Made by a program: the position numbers and the translations under genes
The notes under the pieces: model-generated
Seen by the model: the letters and a program-made list of their open reading frames with translations, nothing else
Told to the model about the DNA's origin: nothing
Databases searched by the model: none
Shown here: positions 1-9,004 of the stretch, in pieces
Numbering within the stretch: position 1 is the first letter of the stretch
Layout of the letters: the number at the start of each line of letters is the position of its first letter
From: Rhizobium sp. CCGE531
Lineage (GTDB): Bacteria; Pseudomonadota; Alphaproteobacteria; Rhizobiales; Rhizobiaceae
Direction: 5' to 3'
NCBI RefSeq assembly: GCF_003627795.1
Contig: NZ_CP032686.1
Location: 248,001 to 312,000 of the forward strand
Length of the DNA: 64,000 bases

Positions 1-259
1 TGCCTCTGAGACCGTCAGCATCACGATCTTCTGGTCGGGTATCCGGTCGAGTATCAGGGGACAGCCTCCAGCCCTCCTCCGGCATCGAGATGTCGAGCAG
101 CAAGATGTCCGGCCGGCATTCCGCTGCGATCCGCAGTGCGTCCTCCCCTGCTGCTCTTCGCCGACGACGCTAATCCGTCCATTTCGGTCAGACTTCGATG
201 ACGCCTTCCCTGAAAAGCGGTGATCGTCGATGACTGCCAAGCTGTATTGCAGCTGTCAT
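1..259 (-). pseudogene. Remnant of a NarL/FixJ-type response regulator, several frameshifts
   Basis: No single frame codes for this stretch, but the three minus-strand frames together give one receiver domain. The pieces in order are AVIDDH (acidic pair), PLFREGVI, RSLTEMDG, CRPDILLLDIS (phospho-acceptor Asp), LEAVP and LILDRIPDQKIVMLTVSEA. At least five single-base shifts are needed to join them. The gene lies directly behind a sensor kinase, the normal place for its partner. The effector domain would lie beyond the left edge. Real decay is the plain reading; sequencing error in one small patch cannot be excluded, since nearly every other gene in the window is clean. Confidence 0.75.
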
Positions 260-1694
260 CCTGTTCCTTTCCTCGATGTTCAAAGACATTCGAACGGTGG
301 TTCCCCGGTTCGATGATAACGCTGAAACGGCCGCCAAGGCGTTCGACTCGATCCCTGAGACCGGCGAGGCCCAGTTTTTGCGGCCCGACGTCGTTCGGGT
401 CGAATCCCGGCCCCTCATCGGCGACCTCGATCACGACCTGGCCATCTTCCAAGGATTGCACGACCTTTTGCCCGATCCCGCCGGCATGACGATAGCCGTT
501 GTTCAAGGCTTCCTGGACGAAGCGATAGAGGCAGATCTTTGCGGAGGTGGAAAGATCAGCCGGTATCGCGCCCACGAAGAGCGCGACGGTGACGCCGGTG
601 CGCCGCTCATGCGCGCGGATCGCGCGCCTCAGGAGATCGGTCAGGTTGTCCGTCTCGATGTGGGGCAGCATCAACCCGCTGCAGATGCCTCTGATTTCCG
701 TCATCGCGTCGTCGAGGCTGGCTTTGATGGTGCGCAGCGATGCCTCGCGGTCGTCCGGCGCGGTAGCTGCACTTGTCAGGGTCTGGCTGTCCAGGCGCAA
801 AGAGGCGTAAGCGACCAATTGCGCGGGACCATCATGCAGGTCGGCGCCGATTCGGCGCAAATAGCTCTCGTTGAGCGCAGCTGAACGCTGCGTCGCGCGT
901 TGAACGCGCGCGCGCAGCGCCTCATTCTGCAGAAGAAGCGTCGACAACTCCCCAATGCGGCCGTTGAGCGCCTTGCGCTGATTGTCGATGGTGCGGCTGC
1001 CGCGCAGGACGATGATCGACAGAAGCGCGAAGAATGTCAGCGTAAACAGGGCAACCACAAGCCAGCTCAACAGCCGGGCCTGCGTCAGGCTGCCTTCGAA
1101 GTCGTTGGCCACCTCGTAAAACTCGGAAACGGCGACGACCTTGCCCGACCAGGGCTGCAGCACCGGATTGTAGATCTCCAGCAGCGGCTTGCCGCTATTA
1201 CGCTCGGCAACGCTTTCCACATCATCGATCCGATTGAATTTGGCGACCATTCGACCGGAAAACGCGGTTCTGAGACTGTCCGAGAGTGGAAACTGCTTGC
1301 CGGAAAGATCCTTGTTGTTGGAGTAGAGGATCGTCCCGTCGTTGCGCCACAGCCGGAATGAAAACAGCCGCGTCCCAAGCGCGCCCTGGCCGAGTGTCTC
1401 GTCAAGGGCCCGTGTCACCGTGTCATCGAGGGCCCGGTTGGTTTGCATATCGGGTAGAAGCGGGGCGATGACGCTGTCGACGTAAAGGGCCGTCGTCGCC
1501 GCGGAATTGCGCGTTACCGCGTTTTCGATCAGGCTGGCAACGAAGTAGCCGACAACGAGCATCGCACAAATCGCGACGAAGCCGCCGGCGAGCAGAAACT
1601 GTCTGGCCAAGGATTGAGAGTTCCAGCGTTCGATCAGACCTGCCAGAGATAGTTTGTGTTTACGATTTTCTCGCGGAACCGGCATGGTCAGCAC
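54..1694 (-). CDS. NarL-type sensor histidine kinase, frameshifted near its 3' end
   Basis: The protein has membrane segments at about residues 29-51 and 208-231 enclosing a roughly 155-residue periplasmic sensor region. A coiled linker, a HisKA_3 domain (phospho-acceptor His in RIGADLHDGPAQ) and an HATPase domain follow, with N box EALNNGYRHA, G1 VADEGPGFD and G2 GLAGLRDRVE. After GGRFSV the normal ending (TTVRMSLNIEERNR) is in another frame because of a shift near position 300, so the last 85 or so codons are read-through into the decayed response regulator. The ATP-binding core is complete, so the kinase might still fold, but its partner is broken. The start is a GTG behind GGGAG; an ATG three codons later is possible. 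Confidence 0.8.
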   Translation of the reverse strand: MLTMPVPRENRKHKLSLAGLIERWNSQSLARQFLLAGGFVAICAMLVVGYFVASLIENAVTRNSAATTALYVDSVIAPLLPDMQTNRALDDTVTRALDETLGQGALGTRLFSFRLWRNDGTILYSNNKDLSGKQFPLSDSLRTAFSGRMVAKFNRIDDVESVAERNSGKPLLEIYNPVLQPWSGKVVAVSEFYEVANDFEGSLTQARLLSWLVVALFTLTFFALLSIIVLRGSRTIDNQRKALNGRIGELSTLLLQNEALRARVQRATQRSAALNESYLRRIGADLHDGPAQLVAYASLRLDSQTLTSAATAPDDREASLRTIKASLDDAMTEIRGICSGLMLPHIETDNLTDLLRRAIRAHERRTGVTVALFVGAIPADLSTSAKICLYRFVQEALNNGYRHAGGIGQKVVQSLEDGQVVIEVADEGPGFDPNDVGPQKLGLAGLRDRVERLGGRFSVIIEPGNHRSNVFEHRGKEQDDSCNTAWQSSTITAFQGRRHRSLTEMDGLASSAKSSRGGRTADRSGMPAGHLAARHLDAGGGLEAVP

Positions 1695-1969
1695 TGATCT
1701 CCCAACCCCTTATAGCTAGCCCAGCAGGATCGAGTGTCAACCATTGCCCGTCCGTATCGGTCATGTCGTTACCTGAAGACGGTATTGCTACCCGGCCGCC
1801 GCAATCTAAACGACCATCGGGCCGGATCAATCAGACAATGGTCCGAATGCCCAAGGCATAGGTCCGACCGCTGTAGAAACGTGGGATTTCGGCAATATTA
1901 TAGTGCGCAATGATTTGCCGGATACAGCCGTTGCCTCGGGCGCCCGCCGTCTTTTTGAAGGAAATACGC

Positions 1970-2641
1970 ATGAAAATCAGTTCTATCATTGGTACCGCAA
2001 GCCTCGGCCTGGTGTTGGCTGTCGCTCCCATGGGAGGAACTGCCGCCGGTTTCATACAGACGGCATTCGCAAAGGGCGGAAATGGCGGCGGCAATGGAAA
2101 TGGTGGTGGTAACGGTAATGGCGGCAGCCATGGTCAAGGAAAATCCGACCACGCAAAGTCCGGTGACGACGACGCCAGCAGCACTTCCGCGAATGCGGCC
2201 ACAGCGCCAGGCGCCTCATCGTCGTTGATGGCGCATCATTCCGAAAAGCACTCCAGGTCACACAGCGCAAGCGCGAAGTCACATGTCTCGAAGCCGGGCG
2301 AGGGCAGCCTCAATTCGCTCAGAAGAGACTACCACGCCTATTTGAACTCGAAGGATCCCAAGATGGCGGCGCTCTCAGCCTATGTGAAAGCATATGCAGA
2401 GTTCGAAATGCAATATGGAACGACGGCCGTGCCGACGGATCCCGCGCTCAGCGACAGCGCCTTGCGTTCGGCGCTGGCGCAGCTGTCGAACAAGCCAGTA
2501 ACAGACCAGAGGCTCGCTGAAGCAAAGAGCATTCTCGGAGCCGGAACGAATAAGGGAAAAATCGCCGAGGTTCGTGATGCATTGGAAAAGCAGTCCACAA
2601 CATCGGCCCCGGCTCAAAGCGATACGGTGACGGACGATTGA
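1970..2641 (+). CDS. Secreted Gly/Asn/Ser-rich hypothetical protein
   Basis: The 223-residue product starts with a signal peptide (MKISSIIGTASLGLVLAVAP, cleavage probably after the AFA near residue 34). A low-complexity Gly-Asn block follows (repeats of GGNGNGG), then a His/Ser/Lys/Asp-rich stretch. The last 110 residues are more ordered and helical, around RRDYHAYLNSKDPKMAALSA. The ATG at 1970 follows GAAGGAAATACGC; an upstream in-frame start has no ribosome site. Low-complexity secreted proteins with such an ending occur in rhizobia, but I do not recognise a named family and assign no function. Confidence 0.75.
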   Translation: MKISSIIGTASLGLVLAVAPMGGTAAGFIQTAFAKGGNGGGNGNGGGNGNGGSHGQGKSDHAKSGDDDASSTSANAATAPGASSSLMAHHSEKHSRSHSASAKSHVSKPGEGSLNSLRRDYHAYLNSKDPKMAALSAYVKAYAEFEMQYGTTAVPTDPALSDSALRSALAQLSNKPVTDQRLAEAKSILGAGTNKGKIAEVRDALEKQSTTSAPAQSDTVTDD

Positions 2642-2840
2642 AGCGCCGCAACAACGGCTTTGCGAAGTGAGCATAACGACCACCGTGCGTCCGTATCGAC
2701 AAGGTCCCAGGTCAACGTTTTGAGGGGCCGCGCGGCTGACGCCATTTCATAGCCGGTCCGCCCACCGGCTCTATCGCCGGGTCGAGCTTTCCCCCCGGAC
2801 GCTGCTCGATCCGGCGATAGGCAATTTTCAGCCTGATATA

Positions 2841-2930
2841 GAGCAATTCCAGGAAAGTGCAGCGGCTTTCCTGGAGCAAACAAAGAGATGGAGCAGTTCG
2901 GAGTTTCCGTGAAAAACCGAACTGCTCCAG
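2841..2930. repeat. Rhizobial palindromic intergenic element, full-length copy
   Basis: The element is two hairpins joined by CAAAGAGA. The first has arms CCAGGAAA (2849-2856) and TTTCCTGG (2867-2874). The second has perfect 13-base arms TGGAGCAGTTCGG (2889-2901) and CCGAACTGCTCCA (2917-2929). A partial relative lies at 57574-57617. From memory, short elements starting GAGCAATTCCAGGAAA are scattered between genes in Rhizobium, Agrobacterium and Sinorhizobium. It sits between two convergent genes, where it could also serve as a bidirectional transcript end. Confidence 0.7.
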
Positions 2931-3029
2931 GCGATGATGCATAGCTGGTCGTTTCCACCAGATTGGATGCCGCAAGAGCTAAGCCTTGGGAGAGATGGAG
3001 AGCGTGTTTCCGCTCTCCATTTCGTTCGG

Positions 3030-3428
3030 TCACTCAAGAATCTGGATGACCTTGCGCGATGATGGTTCAACGATCACGCGTTCATGGTTGACCACAGCGT
3101 ATGCATATCGGTGGTTTGTCGGAACGGTTCTTACGACGACCGTAGCCGGCAACGGCCGGCCGACGACCACCTGTTCGCGGACTACCATTCCATCATCGGG
3201 CAGGGGCTGTTCGCGGACATAGGTAACCACTTTCTGCGGCGGCGGATCGATGGCGGTGCCGACGATGGCGCCGGCCACGCCGCCTATGGCAGCTCCGACG
3301 GGTCCGCCGACTACGGCTCCGGTTGCGGCGCCACCTGCCGCGCCGGTGACGGTCGACGACTGGGCGAAGGCACATCCGGCGGCCAGGCCAAGTGAGAGTG
3401 CCGCAATACTAAGTACTTTCGTTTTCAT
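3030..3428 (-). CDS. DUF1236 / glycine-zipper envelope protein
   Basis: The 132-residue product has a signal peptide (cleavage after AFA, residue 22), then a glycine-zipper segment with alternating small residues (GAAGGAATGAVVGGPVGAA and onward). It ends in a DUF1236-type domain (VVTYVREQPLP near residue 70, VVNHERVIVEPSSRKVIQIL at the end). Such proteins are abundant in Rhizobiales and are thought to sit in the periplasm or outer membrane; no function is established. The ATG follows AAGGAG with good spacing. A GGAAC-N17-TGTT match just upstream hints weakly at EcfG control. Confidence 0.85.
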   Translation of the reverse strand: MKTKVLSIAALSLGLAAGCAFAQSSTVTGAAGGAATGAVVGGPVGAAIGGVAGAIVGTAIDPPPQKVVTYVREQPLPDDGMVVREQVVVGRPLPATVVVRTVPTNHRYAYAVVNHERVIVEPSSRKVIQILE

Positions 3429-3624
3429 CAGAATCTCCTTTCACCTGCTATTCGTCCGTCATTGACGGAGCTGTTGGTAAAACAGGACCCGGCTGCAATC
3501 TGTTCCTTTCCTTGGGCTTCAGTCGATTGAATTGGGACGAGGGTCGCAAGGGTGTTCGGACCAAAGCCTCAGCAGAGCGGACTCATGCTCATTTGAAGCT
3601 CCATTGCGGTGCGATCGTTGTCTT

Positions 3625-4095
3625 TCACGGGGTCCGTTCGATCCGCAGCGGAAATTTGCCAGGAACGAGAAGAGGTTCGAAACCAGCCTCGAACCGGCCC
3701 AGCCGGATCAATCCGGCCGAATAACGATAGCTGCCGTAGAACAGCGCAAGATTGCCCCAGGGAGCGAAATAGCAGAGATCTCCAGGCCTTTCGTTGCCGA
3801 AGGGGCCACTTCCAGCCTGGGTCAGTTTTCGCGGCAAGTAAGCGATCTTTTCGTTGTTCGCATAGTTATCGATCGTCAGCTCGAGCGGCAGCAAGGATGC
3901 GAAATCCGCCGCCGATGGATTGTCATAAAGGCTCGCGACCATGATCCGATTGTTGAATGTGAAACGTACCTTCATGCCATAGGTCTCCTCACTTGCCGGA
4001 TTGCTGCCGTTCTGTCCGTTGGTATTGCCGGGGCGAATGACGGTTGCGATTGCGCCCGCGAGAACCAAACGGCGAGAGAGTGATCCAGCCTTCAT
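3625..4095 (-). CDS. Cyclophilin-like fold protein with Tat-like signal
   Basis: The 156-residue product begins with MKAGSLSRRLVLAGA, resembling a twin-arginine signal. The mature part carries a cyclophilin-like pattern seen in small bacterial hypothetical proteins: MKVRFTFNNRIMVASLYDN, then FASLLPLELTIDNYANNEKI and GDLCYFAPWGNLALFYG. The start ATG lies one base after the stop of the upstream MFS gene (TGACATG), so the two are almost certainly translated together. The substrate is unknown. A much longer in-frame extension overlaps the MFS gene and is not credible. Confidence 0.75.
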   Translation of the reverse strand: MKAGSLSRRLVLAGAIATVIRPGNTNGQNGSNPASEETYGMKVRFTFNNRIMVASLYDNPSAADFASLLPLELTIDNYANNEKIAYLPRKLTQAGSGPFGNERPGDLCYFAPWGNLALFYGSYRYSAGLIRLGRFEAGFEPLLVPGKFPLRIERTP

Positions 4096-4096
4096 G

Positions 4097-5371
4097 TCAA
4101 AGCCTGGTTGCCGAGCGCCATGCGACGATGGCAAAGAGCGACGACGCAAAGAGCAGCGTTGCGGCAAAGGCAAAAGTGATCCACCAGCCTGCGGCATCGA
4201 AGAGAGCGCCGCCAGCCGACGCGCCGATGGTGATGGCAAGCTGGATGGTCGCGACCTGCAAACCGCCTCCGGCTTCTGCGTCATCCGCCATGTATCTGCT
4301 CAGCCAGGTGCCCCATCCAACCGGGGCTGCGGTGCCGAAGAAACCCCAGCCCATCAGAAGCAATGCGGTAATGAAGGACGATGTGCCGAACAGGACGAGC
4401 CCCATTGCAACGATCGCCATGACGAAGGGGATTGCGGCAAGGACACTGAACAGCCGTATGCGCAGCAAATGGCTGACGGCGTATGTTCCCGCTACCCCCG
4501 CAAGGCCCATCAGCAGGAGAAGGAGCGACAATGTGGAGACGGAGACATCGGTGACGGTCTCCATAAACGGCCGTAGATAGGTGAATAGGGCGAACTGGCC
4601 CATGAAGAGCATCATGACCGAGGTCATGCCAAGCGCGACCTGAGGCCGGGCGAGCAGACGAAAGACGTTCGGCGCCAGCTCCCTGTCCCGCGAGGGCAGG
4701 GGCGGCAGGCTGATCCATTGCCAGACCAGAGCAAGCAACGCCAGCGGCACGACCGCGAAGAAGGTGCCGCGCCAGCCTATATAACTGCCCAGCAGGCTGC
4801 CCAGCGGAGCAGAAATCGTGGCTGCAACGGCATTTCCCGCGTTGAGCATGGCCAGGCCCTTCGGCACCGATTCCTCGGGCATGAGGCGCATGACGATGGC
4901 TGTCGACATCGACCAGAAGCCCCCGATCGCCACCCCAAGCAGGGCGCGTCCCATCATGAGGACGGCATAATTAGGCGCCAGCGTTACGATGATACCCGAC
5001 AGGATGAGGACGGCGGAGAAGCATATGACCACGAGCCGGCGGTCCATGCCTCGCGTGATATTTGAAATGAAGAGGCTCGTCAGCACCGCGAAGACGCCCG
5101 AGATCGATATGGCCTGTCCCGTCCGGCCCTCCGTCACGCCGAGATCGCCGGCGATCGGCGAAAGCAGGCTGACAGGCAGGAATTCGGAAGCGATGAGGAC
5201 GGCGACGCAAAGAGCCATCGACAGCACGGCACCCCATGCGGCGGGACGCTTTTCCGGGGTTGCCGTCGGTACGGATCGGGAGCTGTCATGCGGGTCGGCG
5301 GTGTCGCCGTCCAATGGTCGTGCGAGTGATTGCTGTGTCATGACCGTAAGATAGACGTTGCTCATTCCCAT
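4097..5371 (-). CDS. MFS efflux transporter (AraJ/NepI-like, DHA1)
   Basis: About 420 residues with twelve predicted membrane helices after a 40-residue polar N-terminus. It has the usual MFS loop after helix 2 (ISNITRGMDRR), helix 4 with RALLGVAIGGFWSM, and helix 5 with GNAVAAT followed by GSLLGSYIGWRGTFF, typical of the AraJ/YdhP/NepI drug or sugar efflux branch. It is divergent from a LysR gene and coupled to the cyclophilin-like gene. The start is uncertain: TTG 5386, ATG 5371, ATG 5365 and ATG 5341 are in frame and none has a clear ribosome site. Confidence 0.85.
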   Translation of the reverse strand: MGMSNVYLTVMTQQSLARPLDGDTADPHDSSRSVPTATPEKRPAAWGAVLSMALCVAVLIASEFLPVSLLSPIAGDLGVTEGRTGQAISISGVFAVLTSLFISNITRGMDRRLVVICFSAVLILSGIIVTLAPNYAVLMMGRALLGVAIGGFWSMSTAIVMRLMPEESVPKGLAMLNAGNAVAATISAPLGSLLGSYIGWRGTFFAVVPLALLALVWQWISLPPLPSRDRELAPNVFRLLARPQVALGMTSVMMLFMGQFALFTYLRPFMETVTDVSVSTLSLLLLLMGLAGVAGTYAVSHLLRIRLFSVLAAIPFVMAIVAMGLVLFGTSSFITALLLMGWGFFGTAAPVGWGTWLSRYMADDAEAGGGLQVATIQLAITIGASAGGALFDAAGWWITFAFAATLLFASSLFAIVAWRSATRL

Positions 5372-5399
5372 GATTAGCCATTGCAATTCGCTTGGACTT

Positions 5400-5422
5400 A
5401 TCGATCTTTGACATCAATCGAT
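5400..5422. promoter_or_regulatory. Probable LysR box between MFS pump and LysR gene
   Basis: ATCGAT-N11-ATCGAT fits the T-N11-A rule of LysR-type regulators exactly. It lies 21 bases before the lysR start and some 30 bases before the divergent pump gene, where the regulator would control both directions. The match is visual only. Confidence 0.5.
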
Positions 5423-5442
5423 TGTCGAGTCGGAGATCAGCG

Positions 5443-6330
5443 ATGAAGCGTGAAGACCTGAATGAGATGCTGTGGTTTCTCGCGGTCGCGGAGGAACGGA
5501 GCTTTACGAAGGCTGCGGCGAAACTCGGTACGTCCCAGTCCTCGATCAGCCACGCGGTCAAGCGCCTGGAGGCTCGCATGGGACTTCGCCTTTTGACGCG
5601 CACAACCCGCAGCGTCGTGCCGACGGACGTGGGAGAGCGGCTTATCCGGTCGCTTGCACCACGACTTGCGGAGATCGAGACCGAAATAGACGAACTCATG
5701 GTGTTTCGGGATAAGCCTTCCGGCTCCGTGCGCATGACGCTCTCGGACCACGCTCTCAACAGCGTCGTCTGGCCGAAGCTGCGCCCCGTCTTGAAGGAAT
5801 ACCCGGACGTAAAGCTGGAGCTGAACATCGATAACGGCTTTCGCAACATCGTGGAGGAAAGGTTCGATGCCGGCGTCCGGCTTGGCGAAAGCCTGGACAA
5901 GGACATGATCGCCGTCAGGATCGGTCCCGATTGGCGTCTCGTTGCCGTGGCATCACCGGAATACTTTTCCGTGCATGGGGTTCCGGACCATCCGGAGGAG
6001 CTTGTCGTCCACATCTGCATCAATCACCGGCAGGCACGATCGGGTGGCCTCTATGCATGGGAGTTCGAGAAAGAAGGCAGGGAATTGCGCGTGCGCGTCA
6101 ATGGGCAGCTGACCTTCAACACCTCTTACGCGATGATCGACGCAGCCTTGAGCGGATACGGTATCGCCTACCTGCCGGAAGATCTGGTTCAAGCGTCTAT
6201 CGCGTCGGGACGTTTGGTTCAGGTTCTGGACGATTGGTCGCCGGTCTTCCCCGGCTATTATCTCTGCTACCCGAGCCGGCGGCAGAATTCGCCCGCATTC
6301 AGGATCATGATCGATGCCCTCCGACAGTGA
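5443..6330 (+). CDS. LysR-family transcriptional regulator
   Basis: The 295-residue product has an N-terminal winged HTH (residues 1-60, FLAVAEERSFTKAAAKLGTS and RTTRSVVPTDVGERL) and a substrate-binding domain from about 90. SGSVRMTLSDHA, ERFDAGVRLGESLDKDMIAV and SGYGIAYLPEDL place it in the CrgA/DmlR-like branch. It is divergent from the MFS pump with a T-N11-A box between, so it probably controls that pump. The ATG at 5443 is preceded by GGAGATCAGCG; an upstream in-frame ATG would put codons across the operator. Confidence 0.9.
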   Translation: MKREDLNEMLWFLAVAEERSFTKAAAKLGTSQSSISHAVKRLEARMGLRLLTRTTRSVVPTDVGERLIRSLAPRLAEIETEIDELMVFRDKPSGSVRMTLSDHALNSVVWPKLRPVLKEYPDVKLELNIDNGFRNIVEERFDAGVRLGESLDKDMIAVRIGPDWRLVAVASPEYFSVHGVPDHPEELVVHICINHRQARSGGLYAWEFEKEGRELRVRVNGQLTFNTSYAMIDAALSGYGIAYLPEDLVQASIASGRLVQVLDDWSPVFPGYYLCYPSRRQNSPAFRIMIDALRQ

Positions 6331-6596
6331 GGGTGGCGACCCATGGGTGCCGTCGCGGGCGAACAAAGATCTCGGCTGCGTGGTTCCTTAAATCGGCATC
6401 GACATGGGAAAAATTATGAAGTATTTCAATATGTTATGGCGTCATCGGGGTGTCTTGAAGCACACCTGTTGCAGACAATCGTTCACCGGACGAATGCCTG
6501 CCTCGTCCACGACAGGTGCGATTTGAGGTGATCTTGAGCCGAATTTTTCACAATACCGGGGGCGGGACATTAGATTGGAGGAATGGTCGTTGCCCT

Positions 6597-7652
6597 TCAC
6601 CTCGTCCGAAACAGGGTCGGCCAATCTCCGAGTTGGCTGCCGCCGCAGGTCCCCTGATAGGAAACCTCCGCCAGTTGAAACTGCATGCCATCCCATACCC
6701 ATTCGGCAGTGAGCCCACAATCGCCGACTGCGCGCCCCCTGCCTGCCATCCGCAATGCTCCCGTATTCATATCGAAGCCCGGTTCCGTCAGTATTTTCAG
6801 TTCGGTTTCGTCGCCGCCGAAAGGAAGTTTCGGCTGAAACGGAACAGGGGCATCATTTCCATTCCGCGGCACGATGAAAGCCAGCGACGATCCTTGATAG
6901 GCGCCGATGATGCAGGGAATGAATACAAGGGCGTGATCTGCGTCGAGTGGGTAAGCTTCCTCCTTCAGATCTTCCCCTGATGTGTTGCCCTGGCATTCTT
7001 CCGCCTCAAATACGGCCTTGCCGGAATTCTTTGCTTGCAGGATAAGACGTTGTCCCTCCTCATCCGATAAAGCGATATCAATCTTTCGACGCGCGAGGAT
7101 GGGCAAGGCAGGCGCGGCCGCGACGCTCGAAGCAGGAGCGGTTCCCCTCGTGATCAGAGCGGTCACATTCCCGAGGCGGTCTTGACGGTCATCCATATGC
7201 AACAGAGCAGCGACGATGCCATCGAGCGGAATCACCGCGTTGCCGGCCCCAACCTCCAGCTGGGCGGCGTTGCGCAAATCGGAAAGCAGTTCCATCACCG
7301 CCGCAGGATTGCTGGTCGAGATCGTTGTTGCGTCTTCGTCGCGGCTGAGCTGCCAGGCCGGTCCAAGATCCAACGATATCCCATCGGCGCGAAAATCGTT
7401 CAAGCCGACTGGAAAAGGGACGCCGATCGTCACCTCGGTGACTGCATCGGGACCGGCGGCGCGGTGAACGTGCATATCGGGACTGCTTATGACACCATTC
7501 TTGAAGCCCTTGGCTTCGCAGGTCAGACCGTTGTCGCATGCAATCAGCCAAGACTTGTAGCGATCATAGGAGGGATCCGCCGCGTTTGCCGCGCCGCCCA
7601 GAGCGAGGCTCGCCAGCAGGAGTGCCATGAGGCGCTTATGGAGATGCTTCAT
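6597..7652 (-). CDS. DUF1176 family periplasmic protein
   Basis: The 351-residue product has a clear signal peptide (cleavage after ANA, near residue 24). The mature start YKSWLIACDNGLTCEAKGF is the hallmark of DUF1176, and Cys pairs in the C-terminal half (CQGN, CGLTAEWVWDG, CGGSQLGDW) fit disulphides. Family members are periplasmic proteins of unknown function in proteobacteria. It is transcribed away from an AraC gene. The GC-rich tail ends close to an empty 266-base stretch. Confidence 0.88.
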   Translation of the reverse strand: MKHLHKRLMALLLASLALGGAANAADPSYDRYKSWLIACDNGLTCEAKGFKNGVISSPDMHVHRAAGPDAVTEVTIGVPFPVGLNDFRADGISLDLGPAWQLSRDEDATTISTSNPAAVMELLSDLRNAAQLEVGAGNAVIPLDGIVAALLHMDDRQDRLGNVTALITRGTAPASSVAAAPALPILARRKIDIALSDEEGQRLILQAKNSGKAVFEAEECQGNTSGEDLKEEAYPLDADHALVFIPCIIGAYQGSSLAFIVPRNGNDAPVPFQPKLPFGGDETELKILTEPGFDMNTGALRMAGRGRAVGDCGLTAEWVWDGMQFQLAEVSYQGTCGGSQLGDWPTLFRTR

Positions 7653-7691
7653 GCAGATCTTCCTTATCGGTCGCCTTGAATGAAGTTCAGA

Positions 7692-7706
7692 TTTCTAATT
7701 TAGAAA
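7692..7706. promoter_or_regulatory. Palindrome in divergent DUF1176/AraC promoter
   Basis: TTTCTAA-T-TTAGAAA is a perfect inverted repeat with 7-base arms, 40 bases before the DUF1176 start and about 100 before the AraC gene. Its position suits an operator. The AT-rich make-up means chance is possible. Confidence 0.35.
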
Positions 7707-7809
7707 ATGCGCTCGAATAAACACTCAATACGTCCAGCCGGCCTATTGCCACAAGCTATGGTTCGCCTATGTATGCTTCGCAGGCCAAAAGAGGGCCGGG
7801 ATTGCATTC

Positions 7810-8865
7810 ATGGCGCAGATATCGTCCGATTTAATCTACAATTTTTCGACCCTCAATTTTCCCGAGAAAGATCGGTTTCATCTTTGGGTCAAGGACAATC
7901 ACTGCGACTGCAGGTTACGGGACTTTGAATCCTGCCCGTTCGACGCAGAGGCGACCGGTGCCGCGCTTGGTCCGCTCATCCTGTCCGGTCGAAGGCTTCT
8001 TCATCAGGGTCGATCTCCGGCTTATGAGGTTCTCAGATCAGACCGGCGCATCCGGACCGACGGGTATGATTTTTACCGATTTACGTCAATTCTGAGTGGT
8101 CGCTTCACCTATCGATCAACCAACCCTTCGTCGATCAAGACGGCGGGCGACTTGTTCATACTCGATGCCGCCCAGGTCAACGACTGCCTGGTCGAGGCCG
8201 ACAATGTCATTTCGGTTGCCGTTCCGAGGGATTTGTTGCCAAGTCAAACAGCGCTCCTGCATGGACATACGCTTACGACTGGCGTCGCACGTCTCCTGAC
8301 CGATCATCTCGTTTCGCTGTTGCGCAATCTCACCAGGTTGCGGCCGCAGGAAATCCCCTATGTGGTGCAATCGACACTGCAGCTCCTGACATCAGTGGTT
8401 TCGTCCGCATCGGATGCGATGCAGGAGGGAGCCGGTCCGATACGCGAGCTGTTGCTTGGTCGTATCTTGCGCTACCTCGATGCGCACTTGCTCGAATCCG
8501 ATCTGACGCCGGACCGAATTTGCCGCGATGTCGGGGTCTCGCGTGCGAAGCTTTACCATTTGCTCGAGGGCAATGGGGGCATCATGCGGCAGATACAGCG
8601 TAAGCGCTTGCGCCGGGCCTATCAGATGCTGGCGAATCCGAGCGGGCCGAGGCTCCATATAGCGGAGCTTGCGTGGAAACATGGTTTCTCGAACGAGAAG
8701 TACTTCTATCGCCTGTTCAAGGCTGAATTCGGCCATACGCCGGGCGAGACGCTGGAAATCATGTCCCGCTCGAATTTAGCGTCTGGATCGATTGCCCATG
8801 CCCACGAAAAGCCGGTGGACAGCCCCTCGGGCTGGACGTTGCCCTTTGGCGTGCCGGGCCGCTAA
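7810..8865 (+). CDS. AraC-family transcriptional regulator
   Basis: The 351-residue product has an N-terminal AraC_binding_2/cupin-like region (YRFTSILSGRFTYRS, then a segment about loss of control by VAVPRDLLPSQ). A C-terminal double HTH spans about residues 220-320: LTPDRICRDVGVSRAKLYHLLEG, then LHIAELAWKHGFSNEKYFYRLFKAEFGHTPGE. A Ser/Pro-rich tail follows. The closest style is the FeaR/NphR group that controls catabolic genes. It has no catabolic gene next to it, so its target is unknown; it may control the divergent DUF1176 gene or itself. The start is the first ATG in frame; its ribosome site is weak. Confidence 0.88.
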   Translation: MAQISSDLIYNFSTLNFPEKDRFHLWVKDNHCDCRLRDFESCPFDAEATGAALGPLILSGRRLLHQGRSPAYEVLRSDRRIRTDGYDFYRFTSILSGRFTYRSTNPSSIKTAGDLFILDAAQVNDCLVEADNVISVAVPRDLLPSQTALLHGHTLTTGVARLLTDHLVSLLRNLTRLRPQEIPYVVQSTLQLLTSVVSSASDAMQEGAGPIRELLLGRILRYLDAHLLESDLTPDRICRDVGVSRAKLYHLLEGNGGIMRQIQRKRLRRAYQMLANPSGPRLHIAELAWKHGFSNEKYFYRLFKAEFGHTPGETLEIMSRSNLASGSIAHAHEKPVDSPSGWTLPFGVPGR

Positions 8866-9004
8866 GTTCGTTTCGAGCATAAGATGTACGAATGTGCACT
8901 CGAAATGGACATGAGGAAACCGGCCGCTGACCAGGATGCCTTGAAGGATGTTTGGGTGTTGACTAGAAATCACCAAGTTTTCAACCGATCGGCACCCTCA
9001 ATCC

